Source: Alphaproteobacteria bacterium (GTDB lineage: Bacteria; Pseudomonadota; Alphaproteobacteria; GCA-2731375). Taken from it: a DNA stretch of 24,603 nucleotides. The stretch is taken from positions 1-24,603 of the forward strand of contig JASLMY010000042.1 in NCBI GenBank assembly GCA_030746295.1, written 5' to 3'. The notes below the pieces were generated by a model that was not told the origin of the DNA, searched no databases, and saw only the letters and a list, made by a program, of their open reading frames with translations. The first letter of the stretch is position 1; each line of letters opens with the position of its first letter. This document shows, piece by piece, positions 8,266 to 14,861 of the stretch. Made by a program: the position numbers and the translations under genes.

Positions 8266-9807
8266 TCAGGTCTCGGCCAGCTTCTGCTCCAGATCGTGCC
8301 GTTGGATCTTGCCGCTGGTCGAGCGGGGCAGGTCGTCGAAGGCGATGAAGCGGACTTCCTTGGGCTGCTTGTAGCCGGCGAGGCCGGCCCGGCAGAGGCT
8401 CAGGATCTCGGCCTCCGTCAGGCTGTCGTCGCGCCTGGCCACGAAGGCCACCGGCACCTCGCCCCAGCGCGCGTCCGGCTTGCGGACGACGACGGCGTCC
8501 GCGACCCGGGGCTCGGCCATGATCACGCTCTCGATCTCGGCCGGGTAGACGTTCTCGCCGCCGGACTTGATCAGGTATTTGACCCGGTCGACGAAATCGA
8601 GGCTGCCGTCGGGCAGGCGGCGGAAGACGTCGCCCATGTGGAACCAGCCGCCGCGAAAGTCCTGCGCGTTGGTCTCGTCGGCGTTCCAATAGCCGGAAAA
8701 GAGCGTCGGTCCGCGGATTGCGATTTCGCCGGGCTCGCCATCGGCGACATCGTTGTCTTCGGCGTCGACCAAGCGGATCTCGCAAAAGCTGCTCTGCCGC
8801 TTGGCCATGTTCTCAGGTGCCACGCCAACCGGCAGGGTGGAGCCGTTGGCCGGCGGCAGCCCGGTCTCGGTGGCACCGAAGGTGTTGAGGAAGGGCGCGT
8901 CCAGAAGCTCGGTGATCTCGGCGATCTGCTGGCGCGGCACCAAGTCGGCCATGGCGCCGATCATGTTCAGGCCCTTGGGCTTCACGCCGCGTTCCTTCAG
9001 CTCACGGATGAAGGGCTTGACCATGCCCGGCATCAGGATCATCCAGTGCATCGCCTCCGCCTCGATGATCTCGATCAGGGCGTCGGGCTGGTAGCCGTCG
9101 ATGACGTGGACCTTGCCGCCCCGCATCAGGGTGGCGAGCGCCTGATCGGTCGAGGCCATGTGGTAGAAGGGCGCCCAGGCGACGAAGGTGTCGTCGGAGG
9201 GAAACGACAGCTCGGCGGCGAAGACGGAGGCGCGGGCCAGCATCGCCCGGTGGCTGATCACGGCACCCTTGGGCAGGCCGGTGGTGCCGCTGGTATAGAG
9301 GATCACGACTCCATCTTCGGGGTCGATCGCGACCCTGGGCTCGGTCTCGTCACTATCGGCGATCAGGCGTTCGTAGTCCTCGCCGAGGACGACGCGCTCG
9401 GCCGAGCCGATCTCCAGGCGGTCGAGCGCGGCCACATAGTCGGCCTGGCAGATCACCACATTCGGCGTGATCAGGTTGAGGCAGTGGCTGAGCTCGCGGT
9501 CGGCCAGGCGCCAGTTTTGCGCCGCCGTGATGGCGCCGAGCTTCGCCGCCGCCAGCTCGACCTCGACATATTCGAGGCGGTTTTGTGCCAGCATCGCGAC
9601 CCGGTCGCCGTGGCCGACGCCCATGGCGGCGAGGCCGTTCGCCAGCCGGTTGATGCGGGCGTTGAGCTCGCCGTAGGTGAGCCGGCGCGCGCCGTCGACG
9701 ACCGCGGTTCGCGCCGCCGCCGCCTCGGCACGGGAGCGGAAGACGGCACCGATGCTGGTCTGGGACGCCGCCCCGACCACGGCCGGCGGCTTATAGACGT
9801 CACTCAT
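8266..9807 (-). CDS. AMP-dependent acyl-CoA synthetase (ANL superfamily)
   Basis: A 513-residue ANL-family ligase that activates a carboxylic acid with ATP through an acyl-adenylate and transfers it to CoA. The phosphate-binding motif YTSGTTGLPKG is at 171-181. FGATETG is the A5-type motif in the middle of the protein, and WFHMGDVFRR with FVDRVKYLIKSGGENVYPAEIE are the A7-A8 hinge motifs. The A10 motif STSGKIQRHDL near the C-terminus supplies the catalytic lysine. Length is normal for medium-chain or aryl acid ligases. It lies 16 nt after the FAD oxidoreductase and 35 nt before the molybdoenzyme, so the three probably form an operon. The acid it uses cannot be told from sequence; it could also feed CoA esters to the dehydrogenases near 18-21 kb. 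Confidence 0.93.
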   Translation of the reverse strand: MSDVYKPPAVVGAASQTSIGAVFRSRAEAAAARTAVVDGARRLTYGELNARINRLANGLAAMGVGHGDRVAMLAQNRLEYVEVELAAAKLGAITAAQNWRLADRELSHCLNLITPNVVICQADYVAALDRLEIGSAERVVLGEDYERLIADSDETEPRVAIDPEDGVVILYTSGTTGLPKGAVISHRAMLARASVFAAELSFPSDDTFVAWAPFYHMASTDQALATLMRGGKVHVIDGYQPDALIEIIEAEAMHWMILMPGMVKPFIRELKERGVKPKGLNMIGAMADLVPRQQIAEITELLDAPFLNTFGATETGLPPANGSTLPVGVAPENMAKRQSSFCEIRLVDAEDNDVADGEPGEIAIRGPTLFSGYWNADETNAQDFRGGWFHMGDVFRRLPDGSLDFVDRVKYLIKSGGENVYPAEIESVIMAEPRVADAVVVRKPDARWGEVPVAFVARRDDSLTEAEILSLCRAGLAGYKQPKEVRFIAFDDLPRSTSGKIQRHDLEQKLAET

Positions 9808-9823
9808 GGGCCTGCCCCGTCTC

Positions 9824-11260
9824 TCACTCGGCGGCGACGCTTTCCAGCTCCTCCTCGGGCCGGAGGTGCGCCCCCTGCTTGCGGAGCTCGGACTGCAGGC
9901 CGCGGACTTCGAGGTCGCGTGGGGCGACGTCGGCGCCCACGGACAGCGCCGCGGCGATGCCGGCGGCGTGGCCGGTCAGCCAGCACTGCGGCACTTCGCG
10001 CATGAAGGTGTGGGTCTGGGAATCGGTCGCCATGTGCCGTCCGGCGACCAGCAGGTTGTCGACCTCGGTCGGCAGCAGGGAGCCATAGGGCACCGAGACG
10101 TTGGGGAAGTTCGGTCCCAACGGCGGGCTGATGCCGACCTCGTCGCTATGCACGACGCCGGTCTTCCAGGCTTCGCCCGTCATCATGGTGACGCCCTTGA
10201 GGCGCCGGCTGTGGCGGGCGCCGAGCTGCGGGGCGGTCAGCATGACCCAGGCGTTCTCGAAGCCGGGTGCGGCCTTGCGGTAGTAGTCGAGGAGCTTGAC
10301 CAGGGCCTCGCGCGAGACGATCTCGACCGCGGTCAGATCGTCGACGTCGGTGACCGAGAAGCCGGAGAAGCGGGGCCCCATGAAGACCACCACGTCGTCG
10401 CGCCAGGCCGGCATCGGCAGGATGAAGTTGCCCGTCTCCTCACGTCCCTTGGCCATGAACTCGCGGAAACCCTCGGGCTCCTCGTCCTGGAAGCGGAACC
10501 AGCGGGGGATATCGACACCGGCCCAGAGGAAGGCCGTGTTGGCGCAGTGGTGGATGTGGTCGCCCTCGATGTCGCCCTCGTAATCGGCCCCGCTCTGGGC
10601 GTACATGTCGCCGTCGCCGGTGGTGTCGACCACGGTTTTGGCGAGGACCGCCCTGCGACCCTCCTTCGATTCGAAGATGGCACCCTTGAGGACGCCGTCC
10701 TCGACGATGGGTGCTGCCATCCAGGTGTGCAGCAAGAGGTCGACGCCCGACTCCAAAACCATGTTCAGGGTCTCGAGTTTCAGCCATTCCGGATCGATCA
10801 TCGGCGCCCAGGTGACGACGCCGCGGAAGGCGCTGTAGCGCTTGTCCCACTGCTTGACGACGCTCTCGTCACGGCTGCCCCAGTGCTCCTTGGGCGGGCC
10901 CAGGATCGCGTCCTTGGGCAGGCGGTCCAGCAATTCCTCGGCCACGCCCTTGATCACGTGGTTGCCGCTCCAATCGGTCATGCGGTCGATCCAAATGACG
11001 AGACCGCCGGTGGCGAGCCCACCCAGGTGGTTGTAGCGCTCGGCCAGGACCACGCTGGCACCGGTGCGGGCAGCACCCACGGCCGCCGCGGTCCCGGCCG
11101 GGCCGCCGCCGACCAGGAGCACGTCGGTGGTGGCAAAAACGGGGATGTCCCGGGCCGGCTCGCGTACCGTGCCGAGGCCCTCTCGCGATTTGTGTGGCAC
11201 CGCCCCACCGGCGTCGAAGACGCCCAACTGGTCGGAAAATTCGCGGTCGCTTTTGGTCAT
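9824..11260 (-). CDS. FAD-dependent oxidoreductase (PF12831-like)
   Basis: A 478-residue flavoprotein. An N-terminal tail of about 44 residues precedes the FAD-binding Rossmann motif GGGPAG (51-56), and E74 at the end of the second strand should bind the adenosine ribose. The motifs YNHLGGLATGG after the first fold, VVDTTGDGDMYAQSGADY in the middle, and DNLLVAGRHMATD near the C-terminus are typical of the FAD_oxidored family (PF12831-like), whose substrates are mostly unknown. No signal peptide is seen. It is the first gene of the leftward operon and faces the isochorismatase-like gene across a 185-bp shared upstream region. GGGAG lies about 9 nt before the ATG. Reduction of an unsaturated acid or dehydrogenation of a small molecule are both possible. 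Confidence 0.88.
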   Translation of the reverse strand: MTKSDREFSDQLGVFDAGGAVPHKSREGLGTVREPARDIPVFATTDVLLVGGGPAGTAAAVGAARTGASVVLAERYNHLGGLATGGLVIWIDRMTDWSGNHVIKGVAEELLDRLPKDAILGPPKEHWGSRDESVVKQWDKRYSAFRGVVTWAPMIDPEWLKLETLNMVLESGVDLLLHTWMAAPIVEDGVLKGAIFESKEGRRAVLAKTVVDTTGDGDMYAQSGADYEGDIEGDHIHHCANTAFLWAGVDIPRWFRFQDEEPEGFREFMAKGREETGNFILPMPAWRDDVVVFMGPRFSGFSVTDVDDLTAVEIVSREALVKLLDYYRKAAPGFENAWVMLTAPQLGARHSRRLKGVTMMTGEAWKTGVVHSDEVGISPPLGPNFPNVSVPYGSLLPTEVDNLLVAGRHMATDSQTHTFMREVPQCWLTGHAAGIAAALSVGADVAPRDLEVRGLQSELRKQGAHLRPEEELESVAAE

Positions 11261-11269
11261 GGGCCTGCT

Positions 11270-11296
11270 CCCAGGGTTGGCGGCCGCCTGGGCCGC
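11270..11296 (-). promoter_or_regulatory. Two overlapping, mutually exclusive hairpins before the FAD oxidoreductase start
   Basis: In the leader of the leftward mRNA, arms 11291-11296 and 11280-11285 (GCGGCC/GGCCGC, 5-nt loop) can pair. Alternatively 11287-11292 and 11270-11275 (CCCAGG/CCTGGG, 11-nt loop) can pair. The second stem ends in the GGG that also belongs to the ribosome site GGGAG, so it could limit translation. Stems of 6 bp arise often by chance in DNA this GC-rich. Confidence 0.25.
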
Positions 11297-11385
11297 ACGA
11301 CGCTCACTCCCCCAAATATCCGTGAGCCCTCGTCAGATAAGGCCATTCTAGCGCCTCTCCGACACACTGGGGAACCGCCCAGCCG

Positions 11386-11415
11386 TTGAGATCCAGACGC
11401 GCTCATGCCAATAGT
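11386..11415 (+). promoter_or_regulatory. Candidate sigma-70-type promoter for the cysteine hydrolase
   Basis: TTGAGA (11386-11391, five of six matches to TTGACA) is followed after 18 bp by AATAGT (11410-11415, four of six matches to TATAAT). Transcription would begin about 24 nt before the ATG at 11446, a sensible leader length. Confidence 0.35.
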
Positions 11416-11445
11416 GGACGAGGATCGGCAACCGGGAGACGCGGG

Positions 11446-12063
11446 ATGATCTCGGAGGCGGAGCGGCTGGAAGCGCCGGCGCTCGTCGTCGTCGACATGC
11501 AGAACGATTTCGTCCGCGAGGGCGCGCCGCTGGAGGTGCCGGACGCGCGCGCGACGATCCCCGCGCATCAGGCGCTGATCCGGCGCTTCCGCGAACTAGA
11601 GCGGCCGATCGTCTACACCAAGTTCCTCAGCACACCCTATCCGAGCCTGCTTTGGAACTGGTCGGAGGTCTGCGCCCCGCCGACCAAGTGCTGCTGGAAG
11701 GGCCACATGCGTGGCTATGGCGACATGAACCGCGAGCTCGACTGCTCGGACGTCATCGACGAGATCTATCCCGAGACCGACGACCTGATCGTCGAAAAGC
11801 ACGGCTACGGCGCCTTTCACGGCACCCCGCTCGACAACATGCTGCGCGTCCTCGAAGTCCGTTCGCTCGTCGTCACCGGCACGGTGACGCAGATCTGCGT
11901 CGAGGAGACGGCGCGCGAGGCCTTTCACTACGGCTATCGGACGACGCTGGTCGCGGACGCGGTTTCCTCCTTCGAGCCCGAGCTCCACGCCGCGACGCTG
12001 AAGAACTTCGCCATGAAGTTCGGCTGGGCGATGCGAAGCGACGAGGCCTTGGCCCTGCTCTAG
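11446..12063 (+). CDS. Isochorismatase-like cysteine hydrolase
   Basis: A 205-residue protein of the isochorismatase-like hydrolase fold. The catalytic triad is visible: D17 in VVVDMQNDF, K118 in EKHGYGAF and C151 in TQICVEETAREAF. The cysteine nucleophile points to an amidase-type member (N-carbamoylsarcosine amidase, biuret hydrolase, nicotinamidase-like) rather than true isochorismatase, which lacks it. It hydrolyses a small amide or ureide; the exact substrate is not recognisable. A cysteine-rich patch, C76, C82 and C83 (CAPPTKCCWKGH), sits near the expected substrate loop. The frame is open upstream to a TTG at 11386, but homology starts after ATG 11446, which is preceded by GGGAGA. It stands alone on the plus strand, divergent from the FAD oxidoreductase and tail-to-tail with the membrane protein. 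Confidence 0.9.
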   Translation: MISEAERLEAPALVVVDMQNDFVREGAPLEVPDARATIPAHQALIRRFRELERPIVYTKFLSTPYPSLLWNWSEVCAPPTKCCWKGHMRGYGDMNRELDCSDVIDEIYPETDDLIVEKHGYGAFHGTPLDNMLRVLEVRSLVVTGTVTQICVEETAREAFHYGYRTTLVADAVSSFEPELHAATLKNFAMKFGWAMRSDEALALL

Positions 12064-12064
12064 C

Positions 12065-12463
12065 CTAGTCCCCGGCGGCGACTGCCCTCCGGTTCAGCCG
12101 TCGGCCGGGGCCGAGGACGAGGTAGGGCAGCAAGGCGGCAAAGCAGGCCAGCACGAAGATCTTGTTGATGAACCAGTTGGTGCTCCAGATCGTCCATTCG
12201 GGTGCATCGAGGAAGAGCCAGAACTTGGTGACGATGATGGCGATTTCGACCACCGAGACGGCGACGGCCAGCCAGTAGGTGTAGGCCGGCCGGCGGAGAA
12301 GCGCCCAAGCGAGCCAGAGGTGCGCTACCCACCAGAAGTCCCAATAGATGTAGCTGGCGAGAGCCGCGCCATCCCAAAGCGCATAGGCGGCCGGGAAAGC
12401 GAACTTGATGACCAGCGTCCAGGCCGCCAGCACGATCAGGTAATGGGCGAAGAAGACGACCAC
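12065..12463 (-). CDS. Four-helix hypothetical membrane protein
   Basis: A 132-residue, tryptophan-rich protein with four likely membrane helices near residues 3-26, 33-56, 60-84 and 95-117, ending in a basic tail (GPGRRLNRR). I do not recognise the family. Histidines lie inside helix 1 (H7) and helix 2 (H48), and acidic residues (D30, D42, E73) border the helices. The only in-frame start before the upstream stop region is GTG at 12463. That start is 14 nt after the aldo/keto reductase stop, so the two are probably co-translated. It may anchor or accept electrons from that exported enzyme, which is inference. Its stop codon is one base from the stop of the opposing hydrolase gene. Confidence 0.75.
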   Translation of the reverse strand: MVVFFAHYLIVLAAWTLVIKFAFPAAYALWDGAALASYIYWDFWWVAHLWLAWALLRRPAYTYWLAVAVSVVEIAIIVTKFWLFLDAPEWTIWSTNWFINKIFVLACFAALLPYLVLGPGRRLNRRAVAAGD

Positions 12464-12477
12464 CGGCGGGATATGCC

Positions 12478-13677
12478 TCAGCCTAGGCGCCGCGCCGCGT
12501 CGGCGGTGAATTCAGGGATCGCCAAGCCGTAGGGGCAAGCACCCCGGCAAGCCTGATGGGAACAGTCGAGGCATGCCGTGGCACCCGGCTCGAGGGCGGC
12601 ATAGTCGGCCCGGGCGAGGCGACGGTCGCCATAGTCGACGTCGTACATCCGGGTCCTGAGCACCTCGGCGATCTCGACCCCCTCGGGGCAGGCGCCCTCG
12701 CAGGCGCCGCAGCCGGGCCGGCAGTAGCGGGCGTCTTGCAGGTAGGCATAGCGGGCCAAGAGCGGCAGATCGTGCTCGCGGCTGCCGTGGCGGGCCGGCG
12801 TCGTGACGTATTCGTCGATCTCCGCCTTGCCGGTCATCGAGATCAGCAGGGCGTCGACGCGGGGGCTCTCCAGGACCCAACGAAAGGCGGCCTGGGCGAA
12901 GCTCCGGCCGTCGCGCTCGTAGGCGCGGATGTCGTTGAGGCGTGCGCCCATCAGGGTCTTCATGGCGATGACGCCGATGTTCTTGGCCTTGGCCTTGTCG
13001 AGGACGCGCGGCAGCTCCGGCTGGATGGCGACGAAGTGGAAGAGATGGCGCAGCCGGTCGGCGAAGTCGGGGTCCTGGGCGAAGCTGTAGGCCGAGAGGA
13101 CGACGTCGACGAGGTCCTGGTCGATGGCATAGTCGAGGCAGCGGGCGAGTTGGCTGCCGTGCCCCGACATGCCGCGAAAACGGATCTTGCCCTGCCGCTT
13201 GGCGAGCTCGGTGAACTCCCGCCATTCCTGGTTCTGCATCCGCGCGACGTCGTTGACGGCGTGGTTGAAGTAGATGTCGACGTAGTCGGTGCGAAGCCGC
13301 CTGAGGCTGCCCTCCAGTGCGGCCATCATCTCAGGTACCGTGTCGCTCGCCCAGGCCTTGGTCTTGGAGCTCAAGATCACCTTGTCGCGCTGGCCCGCCA
13401 GCGCCACGCCGATGGCCTCTTCCGCCGAGCCCCAGCGATAGCTCTCGGCGCTGTCGAAGAAATTGACGCCGCGGTCCAGGGCATGGCGGACGAGGGCGGG
13501 GTCGGCCGAACTGGAGGAGCCGAAGGATATCTCCGAGACCTTAAGGCCCGTGCGCCCCAGCGTCGGGTAGCGGCGGATGCCGGCGCCCGGCGATGCGGCG
13601 GCGCCCTCGCCGGCATAGAGCCCGGCGGTCGCCGCAACTCCTAGGCCTAAGAACTTACGCCGGTCGAGCTTGGCCAT
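12478..13677 (-). CDS. Tat-exported aldo/keto reductase with C-terminal double [4Fe-4S] ferredoxin-like domain
   Basis: A 399-residue protein. Residues 1-29 look like a Tat signal: DRRKFLG with the twin arginine at 6-7, then a short hydrophobic stretch ending in an AAA region. Residues 37-300 are an aldo/keto reductase barrel with the catalytic tetrad D75, Y80, K105 and H139. The C-terminus has two cysteine sets: C319-x3-C323-x2-C326-x3-C330-P and C369-x2-C372-x4-C377-x3-C381-P, suited to [4Fe-4S] clusters. Cofactor insertion before export fits the Tat route. A periplasmic enzyme could not draw on cytosolic NADPH, so it may pass electrons through the clusters, perhaps to the adjacent membrane protein. 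The start at 13677 is supported by GGAGG 6-7 nt upstream; an in-frame earlier start (13698) would bury the Tat motif. Confidence 0.88.
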   Translation of the reverse strand: MAKLDRRKFLGLGVAATAGLYAGEGAAASPGAGIRRYPTLGRTGLKVSEISFGSSSSADPALVRHALDRGVNFFDSAESYRWGSAEEAIGVALAGQRDKVILSSKTKAWASDTVPEMMAALEGSLRRLRTDYVDIYFNHAVNDVARMQNQEWREFTELAKRQGKIRFRGMSGHGSQLARCLDYAIDQDLVDVVLSAYSFAQDPDFADRLRHLFHFVAIQPELPRVLDKAKAKNIGVIAMKTLMGARLNDIRAYERDGRSFAQAAFRWVLESPRVDALLISMTGKAEIDEYVTTPARHGSREHDLPLLARYAYLQDARYCRPGCGACEGACPEGVEIAEVLRTRMYDVDYGDRRLARADYAALEPGATACLDCSHQACRGACPYGLAIPEFTADAARRLG

Positions 13678-13715
13678 CCCGGTCCTCCGCCACAACACAG
13701 GCCCCCTTGCGTCAA

Positions 13716-13748
13716 AACTTAGGGCTTGCGTTGGACGTGTTCAACGCA
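13716..13748 (-). promoter_or_regulatory. Palindromic operator-like site overlapping a candidate promoter for the aldo/keto reductase
   Basis: TGCGTTG (13727-13733) and CAACGCA (13742-13748) form a perfect 7-bp inverted repeat with an 8-bp spacer. On the minus strand TTGAAC (13739-13744) and TAAGTT (13716-13721) are 17 bp apart and could be -35 and -10 elements, each a partial match. A direct copy of CTTGCGT at 13706-13712 and 13725-13731 adds a third related half-site. The site is about 40-70 nt before the aldo/keto reductase ATG. Confidence 0.35.
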
Positions 13749-13762
13749 GGCTGCGGTCTGTT

Positions 13763-14827
13763 CTAGAGGCGGGCCATCACCTGGCGGGAGAATTCCTGCG
13801 CGAAGTGCCATTTCTCATCGACGCCGCTGGCGAACATCAGCTCCTGCAGGCCCTCGGCCTCGAGAGTGCGGATCTGCTCGATCAGCTCGTCGGCGGTACC
13901 GACGAGGCAGGTATCGCGGATCAACTGCTCGTCGATCAGCTCGGCCTCGCCCGGGTGCAGGTAAGTGTAGTGGTATTCGTGGGTGCGGAAGTGGCGGTGC
14001 TCGGGCGGTACGTCCTCGACGAGCGCGCAATAGGGCTTCCAGAGCCGCTTCAGGAAGTCCGGCGGCTCCAGGCCGCGCTCGTGCACATGGTCGTAGAAGT
14101 AATAGACGCTGGCCATGACGTTGGCGCCGATCATTCGGACGATCCGCTCCGAAGCCACCTCCTCGCCCGGCTCCAGCAAGACGATATTGGTGAGGGCGCA
14201 GTTCAGAAAGCCGTCGATCGCGCGGTTCGCCCGCGCGGCACCCTGGCGGACATGGGCCATCGCTTCGGCGACTGCGATGCCGCGCGGCGGAATGGCGAAG
14301 ACGAGGCCGTCGCCGTATTCGCCGGCGAGGCCCATGGCCCGGGGCCCGAAGCCCGAGACGTAGAGCGGGATCTTGGGCTCCAGGTTCATGTACTTGTACT
14401 CGTGCATCAGCATCTTGATCGGCCGTGTCACGCCCTCGAATTCGTAGTCCACGACCTCGCCGCGCAGAAGCGCGCTCAGGACCTTGAGATAGGCCTCGTA
14501 GTCTTTGATCCGCATCGGCTTCTGACCCATGGTCCGGGTCGCGGTGTTGCCGGTGGCGATGCCGAGATGGACGCGGCCGGGCGCGATCCGGTTCAGTGTC
14601 GCCATGGCGGCGACCTGCACTGGTGGAATCCGCGTGCCGGTAATCGCGGTGCCGGGGCCGAGGCGAAGCTTCGTCGTCTGTTTTGCCGCCAGCGCCATGA
14701 CCGCATAGCAGTCCGAGAACAGCATCTGGCTGTCGGTGACCCAGACCGAGTCGTAGCCCAGGTTCTCGGCGTGGGTGAAGAAGCCGATCTCGTCGATGTT
14801 GGCCATCACGCAGATGCCGAACTTCAT
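13763..14827 (-). CDS. LLM class flavin-dependent oxidoreductase (methylene-H4MPT reductase-like)
   Basis: A 354-residue luciferase-like TIM-barrel flavoprotein. The N-terminus MKFGICVMANIDEIG, the strand YDSVWVTDSQMLFSD near 25-40 and the core motif LNRIAPGRVHLGIATGN near 79-96 are typical of the branch related to F420-dependent methylenetetrahydromethanopterin reductase. In proteobacteria such proteins usually bind FMN and act as oxidoreductases or two-component monooxygenases. No flavin reductase partner lies in this window. GAGGAG is 8 nt before the ATG, and the gene follows the second LLM gene by 34 nt in the same direction. The substrate is unknown, and the two LLM proteins belong to different sub-branches, so they are not a simple duplication. 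Confidence 0.9.
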   Translation of the reverse strand: MKFGICVMANIDEIGFFTHAENLGYDSVWVTDSQMLFSDCYAVMALAAKQTTKLRLGPGTAITGTRIPPVQVAAMATLNRIAPGRVHLGIATGNTATRTMGQKPMRIKDYEAYLKVLSALLRGEVVDYEFEGVTRPIKMLMHEYKYMNLEPKIPLYVSGFGPRAMGLAGEYGDGLVFAIPPRGIAVAEAMAHVRQGAARANRAIDGFLNCALTNIVLLEPGEEVASERIVRMIGANVMASVYYFYDHVHERGLEPPDFLKRLWKPYCALVEDVPPEHRHFRTHEYHYTYLHPGEAELIDEQLIRDTCLVGTADELIEQIRTLEAEGLQELMFASGVDEKWHFAQEFSRQVMARL

Positions 14828-14861
14828 CGCTGTTCTCCTCGTTACTCGGAAACGGGTGGAA

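Larger units (their letters stand above)
11261..11445. promoter_or_regulatory. Divergent promoter region
   Basis: These 185 bp lie between the starts of the leftward FAD oxidoreductase operon and the rightward cysteine hydrolase, so both promoters should be here. On the minus strand a TAGAAT box (11345-11350) could be a -10 element, but the expected -35 position reads only TTCCCC or TCCCCA. The region is visibly more AT-rich around 11310-11350 than the flanking genes. No clear operator palindrome is seen apart from the hairpins next to the FAD gene start. Confidence 0.5.

Noticed and set aside
8231..8785. A 185-codon N-terminal extension of the molybdoenzyme
   Set aside because: It overlaps the acyl-CoA ligase gene in another frame, is arginine-rich, and a good ribosome site and family start lie at 8230.
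8296..11389. Two long plus-strand open frames (569 and 527 codons) opposite the acyl-CoA ligase and FAD oxidoreductase
   Set aside because: Same shadow effect; no recognisable domain, and the minus-strand genes carry complete catalytic motifs.
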